In this document: positions 1-13,800 of the stretch, piece after piece
Numbering within the stretch: position 1 is the first letter of the stretch
Layout: every line of letters begins with the position of its first letter
The notes under the pieces: model-generated
Database searches by the model: none
What the model was told of the DNA's origin: nothing
Seen by the model: the letters and a program-made list of their open reading frames with translations, nothing else
Assembly (NCBI GenBank): GCA_036897625.1
Contig: JAYMTA010000398.1
Location: 1 to 29,857 of the forward strand
Source: Pelargonium cotyledonis
Lineage: Eukaryota > Streptophyta > Magnoliopsida > Geraniales > Geraniaceae
Direction of reading: 5' to 3'
DNA: 29,857 bases
Position numbers and translations under genes: made by a program

Positions 1-265
1 CGGGACTTCATCGAAAAAGCCAAAATTATAGGGAAAAAGCCATACTCAGTTATAGTGCGAAGTATCTCCCAAAGAAGAGACTTTTCCTGAGGCGAATGAG
101 GTGCATACACATTAACCAGCATGCATGAGAATTAAAAAACTAAACAAACCCCGATGATGTCTTTCTTGAATAAAGACAACATGCACTTGGCTTCACAATT
201 CCGAGCTTTTCGCGTGTATTCCAAACTCTTTACAAAAATCTCGTAAGGCAGTAGCAGAGGCAAAG
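1..265 (-). pseudogene. LINE (L1-type) endonuclease-domain fragment, broken
   Basis: Translating the minus strand from about 115 down to 1 gives LVNVYAPHSPQEKSLLW followed by an EILRTI-like stretch. This matches the part of plant LINE ORF2 apurinic endonucleases that reads VNVYAP...LW and ends in GDFNEVR. The GDFNEV motif is still visible near 20-5 but in a shifted frame (FDEV), so at least one indel has occurred. A stop interrupts the frame upstream near 140. It is truncated by the left edge of the window. No reverse transcriptase is visible, and the rest of the element, if present, would lie to the left. This is a decayed insertion and not an active gene. Confidence 0.5.
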
Positions 266-1830
266 GGAGAGAATTTACCACTTGCTACCAGAGATGGTCG
301 AGAAAAGCTGTGCATAGCACAAGGGATATTGGTCGGAAGAGAAGCCACAATAGAGATCGACCGGAGAGAGTAGCTTCAAATGACTGTGGACTAACCTAGA
401 GAAGCTATAATATATGTTTGCTTGATTATTTATTGGTTGCATAACAATACTAATATGTTGCGTAGGGTTTGCATGGTCATATTTTTCATGGGCTGGGGTT
501 GCGTGAATTTTGTCATCACGGCCCATCTATCCTTTGAAGAAACACTTCATGGGTTAGTATTTAGCATTATCTTTAATATTTCAAAATAATCATCAATTTT
601 GATAATCCAAAATTAAGTAAGCGACCTAGGTTAGTAGCATAACATCCTTCCCCGAGATATAACATGTATACTTCATATAACTGTATTGTATCATTTGACA
701 ATCCGGTTGGTTGATTCAGTCAACGTTTGAGGATCACTCAACGATGGTGTTAGTGGATTCCATCCTAAGTACTCATCTTGTAACTATACAAACTTTCATT
801 CCCAATAGAACTTCATGATTAAAATTTTTTGTAAACAAATTCAAAAATTCCAGATTTGCATGTTACAAATAGTTACTACTCTATGTCATGTTACAAATCA
901 ATCTCAATTGTGAGATTTCAAATCAATAATAATTGTGATTGGAATATCAAATCTCCTAATTAATCTAGGGTATGTTATTCAAGTTCATATTATTTGGGAG
1001 AAACAAATGATAAGTATAAGTATGGAATAATGTGTTTAAAATTAGTTATGTACTAATTACATTAGTTCAATTTTAAACCTCCACTTGCCCTATTGAAGGT
1101 TAATGTTGATTAGCAAAGTAAGAAAATATGGTTAGTTAAGGGTTAGTGACAGTGTATTGTTTGTTGGGACATTAATGGATATGAGACGCTCATTCCCATT
1201 TTCTTCTTATTATCAGGCTTGGTTGTTTAAGGTTGATTTGCCAATAATGTTGCTACTTTAGATGGTTCTGGATCAGTATATCTACTGTATTTTTGCTTCT
1301 TGTTTGTAGCTAACATAGCTTTATACACAAAACTTACAATGGTACTCAAAGACAGACACTGATTCTGCATCAATTTGAACAAATACAAGGATCATCATCC
1401 AATTCTTAACCTGAAAATCATTTGTTAGTGACGACACTGAGCCTAAGATCTCTCTGAATACTCAATCATGGATCTAATGTAAAAAAAGGTCAATTACACA
1501 ACACATCTATGAATAAAACAAAAATATATCGGTAACTTATGTCAAAATTTCCGTAGAAATCATAATCCCATCCATCCATAGAAATTGCAACCAACTCCAA
1601 CTTCGCTATTTTATAAATACTAGCTCAGGGTAAAAATTAAAGCGCCCTACAACCAGACGCGTTTTTTAGTCTAAATCTGGCAGAGGTTGGGCTCCATCCA
1701 GACCAGATTATTGTCACTAGCCAGTTGGCTGCACACGATATAAGTATAACTGCACTGCACTTCTGAAACGATGATAAGTCGAGCCCAGGAGTTTGTGGAT
1801 GTATGTGGATACTAGAAAACTTGATCTGTT
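266..1830. other. Intergenic AT-rich DNA downstream of DRP3
   Basis: I see no gene here. The short open frames (for example 275-526 and 1637-1837 on the minus strand) have no recognisable domains. The stretch just below 1831 should contain the DRP3 3' UTR and polyadenylation site, but I could not place a convincing signal. Confidence 0.5.
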
Positions 1831-4800
1831 CTACCAATAATTTGTTGAGTAAAGGTGGGACGAGTAGCCATGGATCTTTGGCAATCCTGTGGTAGTTTCA
1901 GCATTCATGTTTGACTTTGAGCTTCGGGATGACACATCAGATTCAACCTCCTCGAGTGTCTATAACAAACAAAAGAACGTCCAGTTTATGTGTTAGATGT
2001 AAGGCTGCTACATATGATGAAGGCTGCTACATATGATGATACCGTCTAGCATCAACATAATATACAAGGCTGGCTACATTTGATTTCCCGGAAATCATCA
2101 GCCAAGAACATGAAATGAAAGTAATGCACATGTTTATATGCTTAAAACGCTTCCAACCATCAAAACAGTATTCTTTCTTTAATAACAGAAACAAGGATAT
2201 CAGAATGATTTCCAAAGACATTATGAGAGGTCTATAACAAAAACTCAAATTCCTCATGAAAATTTTTGCTCATTTGTTTTTGAAAAAAAAAAAAGGAAAG
2301 AGATGAAAGAACGGAAGGTAGTTGGCAGTCTCCCTACAAATACAGTCTCCCATTTCACAGATGCATAAATCATCAAAGCGTCGTTTATTCCAGTAACTCT
2401 ACCATGTGTACTTTTTAACTAACCTGAACCGCTTGCTGCAAAACATGGAACATTTCCCTTGCACGCTTTCTTTTTGTAACCACTTCATCCTGCTCCTGCA
2501 ACAACTCTTCAAAAGCATTTTCTCTGCGTCACCGGGAAAAAGTATGTTAATAGTATATATAGATTGTCAAATCCATGGTTCATGTAGCAGCCTATATTTT
2601 ACATAAACAGGCTGAGATATAAAACTAGACAGACTGCACAATTCAAATTGTTAATACATCTCTCCTAGAAAACACCCACATTCAGGTTATCCCACAACCA
2701 ATAGTGTAAGCTCAATATTATTCTCTTGTTGGTAAGTTGAGAGCCCTACTCAGGTGGCAGAGATGAAAAATATATACTAGAATTGATATTGAACTTACAG
2801 TATAGGCTCACATCATTCAAAATTTCATGACCTGATCTTTAGGGGAATTCAGTTCAACTCAGAATTTAAGGAGACAGCAGATAGGTAAACCCAAGAAAAA
2901 TGTACTCTCCTTTGCAATACCCAATAATTGTGGACCAAACAGAAACAAGATGGACAATCACACGAAGTAACTTTGTAAACATAATTTATTCATAGGAATA
3001 GAATTGATATTCCTAAAGCTATGTTGTACGCTCAAATGCAATATTTGAAAGTACTCAATATGTGCCCTTACCCAAGGAGAAAAGGTAGCAATAAAAAAAA
3101 AAAAAAAAATTCACTCATTTAAGTTTGCGCCATACCTGTACAATTTTTTAATGAAGGTACTGTGAAGATCCCTTTTTGTATGATTCACCTAGAATGCATT
3201 AACAAATAACAAGAATAATTAAGGTTGGAGAAGAAAAGGTTAGGGCTCTAAATGTTAGATCTAAAGAATGAGTAGGTGAAGAGTACAGTACCAGAAAGTG
3301 CATTATAGCCTTAGGAACCAAGTCCTGAATGTTTTTTCTGACAATGTCATAGTAAGACTTCAAGAGTAATTTGGTTATTATGATCTCCACCGCTTCATCC
3401 TCTGTCATTTCAACTGGCCTTAAGACGGATGGAGGCTAAAATTGTCAGATGACACAGGAAGAAGAGACTTGTATCAGAGAATGAAGTTTTAACGAAAGAT
3501 ATATCCCATGAATTATATCTGGAGTAAGCTATATAACCTCTCTCAACTGGATCACCGAGGGTAGCTGCTCCATATCATTAATAGATCCACCAAGAGATCT
3601 GCCTTGTGGATTTTCTCCAGATGAATGCCTAGTTCCAAATATTGATGAGATACCCCAAGACCTTGTGGATGAATTATTGCCTATATCAAAAGAGGAACAG
3701 TAAAATTTTGTATTAATGAATTTAGCATCTTTGAACGATGATAGCAATTTCCTGCAACAATTTAACATTATTTCCACATTTCCTGCACTATATATTTCTC
3801 ATAGTTTTTATCTTACTGTGTTATATGATAAAAGTAAATAATTGTCTAAACCAATACTTTTCCTAGATCCTAATTAACTTTTCAATAATTTCAATCAAAT
3901 CAAACTGCAGATATAAAAAAGTTAACTTTTCAATATTTATATTTTTTTGTACACGACTAATCTTCTTGGGTTTTATACAAGAAACCACTCTGACTGATGT
4001 CAAAGTTTCAATCCTAACAATATTATAGCTGAATCAACTCTTTTTCCTGATTATCTACATTAGAAATTTTATACATAGATATGTTTAAGGGGAATTTAGA
4101 ACATATTTCTCAATATAACTAGAAACCCAACTTACTAATCAACAATCTTAATGGAATCAGGACAACAAAAATTAGAAATATCAATAATGCACTTCGCAAA
4201 CATAACTTCTATTCTTGAAATGTATATACACAGGAAAACTAAAACAGAATCCAACATAATTATATGAGAGCTATCCTGAGACATTACTATGAACAACATC
4301 AAACAATACTTAAATCTAGGATGATTAGCTATAGGCTGAAGTTATATTAACAAAGAAGTTATTAACAGACAATTTACCAGATCCAACAGGTCTCTCATTA
4401 TTTAGTCGAGGACGTCCCTACCATAGCCAAACATGAAGCATGTGAGGGCATAAACAATGAACCAGATAATCAGCAACAGCAATATCAGATAACAAAACAA
4501 TTTTGCGTATGGCCGTCGGATGCTAATCAGTGCTTATTTACATGATGCAGGCCCTGATACACAGACATGTTGAGGAGGCCAGTGTACTCGTATACCGTAC
4601 GTGTCCGACATCGATACAGAACAATACACCACAAATACGTATCCAAGATGTATAATTACGTATTTGCATAAAAAGGGAAAAAGTAATACGGAACTGTAAC
4701 TGAAAATATATGTATATTGTTCCGATGAATTGTTGACCAAGTTTATTATAGCCATTAGAGTTTAGTTTGAATAGAAATTTGTTCTAAATAGTTTAATTGA

Positions 4801-7800
4801 TTGTCTATTAGGTATTAAGTTATCTTTGTTTTATTAATTGATGCGGTTGTATCTCTTTAATAGACTTACATATTATGTAGGTAAGCCTATTTAAATCAAA
4901 TCAAAATTTGATATCTTTAAATTGAAGTAAATTTTTTTATGAATTGTCGGCCAGAAAGAAATTATTAAAACAAACATAATGTTTTTGCTTAAATTATCCT
5001 AAATTTTAGTTATAATTTTTATATAATAAAGTTCATATTTATTTCTATGATTTTTTTTCTTATTTATTCATATAACACGTATTGTAGCGTATCATGTCAT
5101 AGATTTTATGAAAACTGTGTCGCCGTATCCATGTCGCACCTCGTGTTCCCTATTTGTGCATGTGCAACATAGGATGCTGGTATAACCTCATTGCCCGAAC
5201 TAGTGCTTATTGTGTATGTCGCTCATGGATAATGTTGGCATCTCCCTCCAAACTGAGAGTTAGGGCTGTTGGTTGGGGACTTGGAGTTGGTTCTCTCAAC
5301 CCGTGACAAATGGTATTAGAGCCAGCTCAAGTGTGTAACAGATCATCATGGCACATGAGACAAATGCAGACGGTTGTTGGTGACATGCATTTACCTAAGT
5401 GATCTACTAGAGAGAGACATGGAGGCGAGCGTTGTTGAGGCAATTGATAGGAGAGTTATGTGGAGACAAGCGTCTACGTGCCAATATAAGGAGTACTTTT
5501 CAAGAGAGTCCGAGGGGGACGGTTAACCCCCTACGTGCCAAGGTTTTACTGGGCCACGAGGCACAAGGAAGGAACAAAAGCAGTAGTCCATGACGAGGGC
5601 GTCTACGGAGTAGGTGAGAGAATGTTAAGGCCCGAAGAAATGGGTTTCCCCATATCGCCTAATAGGCGGTCTTCGTCATGTGGCACACTCCTATACTTGT
5701 TGGTTAGATGCTGACCAATGCTTATTTACATGGTGTAGGAATAACAACATTGCCAAACCTGGTATTTATTATGCTTCACGCCCATGAATAAGTATGACCC
5801 TCCCTCCAAACTGGGTATTTGGGACGCCGCAGAGGATTTGTTCTCTCGTCCCGTGGCAGAGGGCCTTACTTCCTGGAGTGTTTTAAGGCCACTTCTGGCT
5901 TCCTATTCTTCTGATATTTTCCACTAGACTCTTCCCACTATATTCATTGTTCTGATGCAATTCCTAGTTTCAATACAGTTTAACTCACTAAGCAAGTATT
6001 GGTCAAGGGGAAAAGTTACCTGGTTAGGCACAACATCTTTCACAACAGATCTGGAAAGAACTGCTGGAGAGCTTAGCCTTTCAACATCCTCCTTAAACAA
6101 AAGATGGAATACATGATGTAATTGGATCAAAATCGTTGGCTAAGAATTTGCATATCACTAACAGAATTTATTGTAACTGGATCAAAACATAAACATAATT
6201 AAAACAAGATAAGGGTTGTTGCCAACAGCTCTATAAAATAATGTAGTTTGTCAAATATTGAGTGCGAAATTTGAAAAGGCTGTCTCTAATAATTCTAGAT
6301 GCATCAAAACCTCAGACTTCCAGTATTCTAATAATTTAGGTTTTTAAGTTTCATATGTTGTGAAGGATAATGTGAGTTAAACAAACATCTGACCCGTTTT
6401 CGATGGACAAACTTTAGAGATCGAAGGTGTATATTACGAGCAAATCCAACATGCAACTTTAACAAATACAAAAATTTATTTACTTATAAAACCCTAAATT
6501 TATTAATATCCTTATCTAGATGTCTGTATCCAGACTTCAAATCCAGCTTCAAACTTGTAAACAAATTATATATTTCCTGATTTGAGATTGCAGCTCACCA
6601 GATATGCACATAATTACTTGTGGGCCTCCTAAGGAACTAAAAAAGATGACGATAATTCTAACATTATATGTTTGGTTCTGAACAGATACCTGCGAGGGTG
6701 ACGATCTTAACTGCTGCTTAGCAATTTCAACTGCTTTACTCCCACCTATAAAGTTTGGATGTGCAGAATTTATATAATCCATCTGAATAGCAAAGGAAGC
6801 TTGTTAGAAGAGAACCGGCCAACCTTTACCACAATGCAAGATAAAATCCATTTCAAACAAATATGGGTATATAAGATGACATTCAACCAGTTAAGAAACA
6901 TGGAAACATAGCACCACAAACAAAAACAACCAAAGTTAACAACATGCATCCAGTATCTATCATACATTATTATTTTATGCAATAATTAAGCTAAAACTAT
7001 GTTTTGATAGAAATTTTATGACAAACAAATAACCATGCCCCTTGAAGCACCAGAAAGTATGAAGGTCAAGCTAATTATGAGCAACAAAACACAACCATCA
7101 ATGAGAACAGTTTCTAGATTCGTTAAATCTTACAAAAGTTCAGTAATAGAACATAGAAAAGCAACCTCAATATATTAATCAAAGTATAAACTTTTGTCAC
7201 ATATATAACCTTACTGGCTCTCTGACTTTTAACGACTGTTACAAAAACTTCATCTTGTAAAATCAACAAAGTCATGATTGACAGTCCAACTGCTGGGCTG
7301 ACAGCAGTCAGAGCTTGGCATCATAAATATGTTAATAATCACAGTCAAACTTTACTTCAACCTAAAACTTAAGCTATTAAGTGGAGGGCCTTACTACTCT
7401 ATCAAGTTCAGTGTGGGACCTTCCAACACTCACACTCCCCGTCGCGTGCGGGCACGCTCTGCGCATGGACCAAAAATTACATAGGGAGGCAGCACAAGGC
7501 CCAACCCACATCAAGTTAAGCTTTACTCTAACCAAAAAGGTTAAGTTATCAAGTGGAGGGCCAACTAGAATATCAAAAGGTCTTAAAACTCTTTAGACTT
7601 TCAATGTGGGATACTTCAAAAATCAATATTAATTTGCAATAACATCTTGACTACATTTTGAAATTGAAATCTATATAGACACATATATAATGTTTCTTCC
7701 ATTGAAATCTTTGTAACGGGACTGGCACTGCAATGTATATGACTCTAAATATAGTGTTTGATTTATGATATATGCCCCTCAGGAACATATAATATGTGAA

Positions 7801-10800
7801 TGAATAAATTTAGTTTACAAGAGAACATATTTACAAATAAGGATAAGTAAAACTAGGGAGCAGGCAAAAAAAAAATGGAAAACAAAACAGAGACAACATT
7901 TGATCAGTCTATACAAGGAATCTTACAATAGGTTCTGGAAAAAATCACATCTGACATTTTGCTTCCTTCAACTTACAACATTCACAAATTTAAAGCTTCA
8001 ATTACATGGGACAAGAATTATGATGCAGATGGACTTCCAGCAACAGCAGAGGGGGTTGGACTAGGCCTATTTGTAACAGAAAGTTGTGTGGCTGATTATT
8101 CAGTACGCTCAAAACAGCCCATTTCAACCTTTGATTAAAGGACAATGCTGAAACCAGACCTATTGTGCCCTAATAAGTCTAAACAGTGAGTTTGGCCCAT
8201 GTTTGAAAACAATGCTTTGCTTTCTACCAATGCTGATTTTATACTATAAGAAAGTTTGGCATGTCAATCAACATACCATAGAGTTTCTAACTACAAAATA
8301 AATATATTCCACAATGCAATACCATGCATACGATTGACTGTTAATTATAGGGATTTCAGTTATATCAGAAAAAGAAAGATGAACACAAAGACATCAGATA
8401 ACCTCCATCTCGATAAGATTTCCAATCATTCTTTCAGCAGGTTTTACACCATCACGTAAAAACTTTCCCATGACCTCATCCATGCGTCTTCTGAATGCTG
8501 GAAACCTTTGCAGTTCTGGTAATTCACAGGCACGGGTCATCTGCCAAAAAATTGAGTATTCATTCAACTTTCATAACATACTTTAAATCTGTAGAAAAAG
8601 GATTCACAAGAATGAGAGATGCATTACCTTTATCAATTCATCGTAAACAAATCGTAGACACTGAAGGCTAGGGTCCAACAACCGAGCTATTTGTCTCCTA
8701 ATCAAAACTTCGAATGGGATCTGAAACAGCAAACCTAAGAACTAATCACTGATAATTCACAACTAGTTTGTGATCAACCTATTATGTAAGGAAAAACTCA
8801 TAACAAAAGCCAACATCTTTAACTGTCATGACACTCACCTCTGGCACAAACAAAGAATTTCTCAGACCAGTGGCATTTTGAATAGCTGTTCGGATATCTT
8901 CATCAGTTAAATCTTCACATGGGTCCACTTCCTAGAAATACTTGAGCAGTGAGTAGTCAATGTGATAGAGCCTTTTTTCCATTATATGAATCAGCAGACT
9001 AATGAGTAATAACCTAATGAAAATAATGTTCTCATAGGAATTTCACAGGGCATTGTACATCAAAATTCAAATCAGACAAGAGAACAAAGCAGAAGAGACC
9101 AAAAGATGATCAGAAGCAACATAGCTTTTAGCTCAAAACACATTAGAGAAAGTAAGAAAGTGCATCACAAGAAATATCAATGAGAATCAAAGACTATTGA
9201 AAATAGATTGTGTTAATCTTGATCCAACCCAAAAGCTTGAGCTGATAGGTGGAGGGTTCAACGTTTATATCAAGTGGCGACAAACTTCACATTCTTTCAA
9301 TGTAGGATACATTAACACTCCCCTTACGTGCAGGCCGGATAACACAAAGAACCCTGCACGTGAACCAAGAAGGGAGGCAACAAAGATGGGTCACTAGGCC
9401 CAAACAGAGCCAGATTTAATACCATGTTAAACTTGATATAATCCATAAGCGTAAGCTGATAAGTAGAGGGCCCAACGTATATATCAAGTAGCGACAGGCT
9501 TCAGATTCTTTCCATCATTCCATGTGAGATAGATTAACAGATTGTATACCTCCAAGGTCTTTACAAATATTGACTGAAAGATGTAGTGGATCCTAGCTCC
9601 CCCAAACAACTCTTTAGTTGACATTTCCTGACTTTTTCCATCCACCATGGCACAATATGCTGACAAGTAATGAGAAAGAAACAGAAATTAGTATGAATAA
9701 CAAACTGATGTATGAACAAAGGAGCATTACAACTCAATTTAAAAGATGAATACATAGTAGCACTTCCACTGTGTTTGTGCCTAGACAAGGAAAATGAAGA
9801 AATTAGCAAGGGGAGATCTGTTGACCTAGACGTGAGAAGTGAGTGTGGGAGTTGATAGTTGGTTAGGTCAAGTGGAGACTGGTTAGGTCAAGTGGAGACT
9901 GCAGAAGAATGTTAACTATTTCATAATGAATTTACCATTGTAGTCCCCTTATAAACAAAATAAAGGACATTCTTTTGTTACCATGCCAAATATAACTCAT
10001 ACAGGCCCGCACTATTATCTCACTACTGTCCCGATAAAATCTACACAAACTAACTGAAAATAAGAAACCGGGCTCAAGACCACTGAACCCCTCCAATTCT
10101 CCTTCCTTTCTTCACATGTTTGTAGTTTCCATACAGTGTATTAAGTGTTTCCTATATATTGAAGGGCTTAGTAAGGGTCTAAGGATCATTCATCAATTAC
10201 AGTGTAATTTTACATTTAAATCACCAAAATGAGCATTGCAAAATAACAACTGTGTCATACAGAAACAGGAATTGTCGCAAATATTTTGCAAACATCTACC
10301 AGGTATAGAGGTAATAAGGAAAACTAGTCGAATTAATTTGCAATACTATGAAAATGAATAGCATTTGAATAACAGAGTACAGAACAAGCTTCAGATTCAT
10401 ATAATCCAAATCATAACCAACATGAAGCCTCACTTTTATTTTCTAGTAAACACCTAAGATGCAAGTTTTAAACATTAGTGGCCTGCAGCAAGTGCATTGT
10501 AGTAAAAAGATCAAGGAAACAATCAATATTTTCTGAGTGTTGAGCATGCTTCCAACCAAAATTTAGGACGTAATGGCCTCTCTGGAGATATAATGAGCAC
10601 TCTTACAAGTAAAATAAACAAATGCAGATACTGAATGAAGAAATCTAACCATCGCAGAATTTTGTCAGAACGTTCAACAGAATTGCACCTTGTTCTGCCT
10701 AGTTAAACAACATAAAATGACAAAGTGCTTAGCGTTACAGCAAAAAAAAAAAAAAAAACTGGAATCCAACATTAACCCAACTCCCTCATGATATGAATAT

Positions 10801-13800
10801 AATAAGTTTGCGTGTCTGTGAATGCGTTTATACAACATGGTACAAGCTGGCCCAAAGAAACATTTTTTTTAGGGGTTGTTCATTTAATTTTTGGTAAAAA
10901 GTAATTCACATGCTAAAAATTCAATTGCCAAGAATTGAAATATTCAAAAATCTGAATATTTCAAATTCTACACCTCCTTATAGAATTTGAAATATTCAGT
11001 TTTATTTAATATTTCAATTCATTCAAGAAGAGAATATATTTTTATCCCAAATATGGCATTTCCATAAATCAAATGAACGTGGGAATTAAAGATTGAAAAT
11101 ATCCAGCATGTCCTAATTTCCTAAGAATACCCTATCAAATAGCTAAACGAATGGTCTCTGAGACAGATCTGGTTTCATAATTGTCAACTAACATATAAGA
11201 CAGGAGCATTTTAAAGCAAAAGTAATTAAAATATTAATCTGCAATTCATCATAGGCATATACAAACAGTTTCCAAGAAGCCTATATATAACGTAACATTT
11301 CACCAATATCCCTCTCATCACATCTAATAACATGACCATATGGCAGTTTTGAAACACGGTAACGTAAGGCAATTAAAGCACACATGTTAACAGGAACATA
11401 AAATTTAACTCGCACATCTATCTTCATATGCTATAAAAACAGAATATAAAAATACATATAAAAAGGGTTTATAATGTGTATTACAGCGCCACCTCATCAC
11501 GTTTTAAATTTTGGCATAATCTTTCAGGTATTTGTAAAACTACCAGCAGTTATGATCAGGAAAGTAAACAGAGATAAGGACACTCAAAATTAAGCTTACA
11601 CGAGGAAATCAGCAAATATGGACAATAGAAGCTTATTTAATTAACGAACTCATGCAATATTTGATTAATTATCGTGGTGCAGATCCATGGCTATTGTTCA
11701 AGTAAGTAACTATTAAAAAAACATACGTTAATGATTAGCTTATTTAATTTACACAATGATTTTTTTGTAGAAGCTTATTTAATTTAAACAATTATTTTCA
11801 TACCGAGAGAAAGATATGAATATAATTGCATTGTTTTACTCTTATAATGCAATTGTAACACTCAATAGGTTCAAATGAATCTTATAATAACTGCATATTT
11901 TCAGTTTTTCATATATTTTAATAACTTATAATAACAAATTCTCATGTTTTCTTTATAGAATGTGAAGGCTAAGTTTGATGCAACAAACCAACACTGTTTT
12001 GTAAGCTCCAAAAGAAAATGAAAGATAAAAGAAACAAAAACAACTTATTTAGGATATTTTGTTTTAAGAAATATTTGTAACTATATTAGTTTATCTTAAT
12101 ACAACTTTTTTTATATTTGTTTTGTTTTGTTTTTTCATATCTATTTTAGTTATTTGTTATACAATACAATGATTTTTTTAAATAGTTATTTTAGTTTTAT
12201 TATGAATATTTTTCAATTCTACCTATTGATATAAAACAAGATAAATAAATTATGGTCAGTATTAAGTTACAAGTAAATTAGCTTAATCAATAGGATAGTT
12301 AAACCTATAATTTAAGATAAGGTTAAGTAAAACTTAAAATTCAAGTGCTTCACAAACCCTAATATCTCAATGATAAAAATATATTATTAGAGTTGTTCAT
12401 TGCTAATATTAGTGGTGCATCACAACTAAATTTTTGGATAGCAATTTGAAAATAAATCAACAATAGTGCAAGTTAAAAACAAGAATTATCTGTTGATGTA
12501 TTTAATTTTTAATTGAAATGATATTTGTTATAAATATGTTTATAATAATTAATAGTTGATGTATTTTTATAAATAAAAAAATTATATAAAATTCATTATA
12601 AATATATTTTATGTACACGTGCAACGCAAGGTACATAAATAAAAAAAGTTACAAATAGCATCCACTTCCACTAGTTCTGACGAAAACTAAATCATGTACA
12701 TATTTCCTCTCTTAAAATAATCAGCCTTCCAGAATTTAGATTCCCTTCTTTCTAATCATATTGATTGTTCAAATAATTAACAACCTAGTACATAAAACTA
12801 TACAATTTACTGTTTATGATAGATTTGGAGTACCAAACTTACTAAAGCACGTTTTCCAAAGCAAAGCATGACGTAGACAATCAAACCAAGCCTATATGCA
12901 ATATTTAATCATTTTGGGTCCACGGCTTCAAATTTTACACAGGTCAATATTTAGATGAACACATTGACTACCAAACTATCTGGAAAACAATCGGCTAAGG
13001 TGTTCCCAAATTGCATGAGGTTATAATGTTTGACTTACTTTTGTTTCCACAACTTCTCCATATGTTTGCATCTCTTTAGCAACAGCAAGCATATGAGACT
13101 TTAGTTCAGTCTTCAAACCTGGGAGAACTTTTCTGATGTGCAGCTCCAAAATCTAATACAAGAATCCAAACAGTCAAGAGTAATAAAACCAGATCCCATA
13201 CCAGGTATTGAAGACAGAAAAAGTTTAGAAGGCCTACAAGAATGGCCAGAGAGAAAGAATCCTAGACGTTTAGAAACTCCTAGCAAAGCAGAGTTATTTA
13301 GCTTCCAAATGGATAGAAACTAAATACCTTGAATTTAGCATTAGGTTTTCATATCTGTTTAAGTGTAAATTGATTTTAATTTCAACTTGAGCTAATACCA
13401 TAATTCATAATTCATAAATTATATATAGACAAAAATATATTTTATACAAAAAACCTTCATCTAAAGAATGTCATTTCACAAAGAAACCCTGGAGAATATG
13501 GTAAAATTGAAAGGAAAAAAAACACATAATTCAGTACAATTATTGCTTTCTCTTTGATATTTTTGGTCCAGGTTTTTGCAGCCATTGGCTAAATTATAAG
13601 GTAATAATAAACCTCTGTAATAACCCTATTTGCTAAATGCTGCCATACCTATCCTATCATCACACATACAGAATTGAACACTAAGGCTCTTCTTGGACTA
13701 AGTTGCCTTCCATACCACTCCCCAGGCGCCTAGAACGGACAACGTTTTCTGTTGTGATCTTATCACATGCACCTAACCTGTCCCTCTTTACACAACGCGA

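Noticed and set aside
2406..2606. Plus-strand open frame near the left end of the DRP3 gene
   Set aside because: Antisense to exon 19, which encodes the end of the GTPase effector domain.
5200..5860. Possible tandem gene duplication in intron 14
   Set aside because: The repeated blocks start with TG, end with CA and the first is followed by a tRNA primer site, so they are LTRs.
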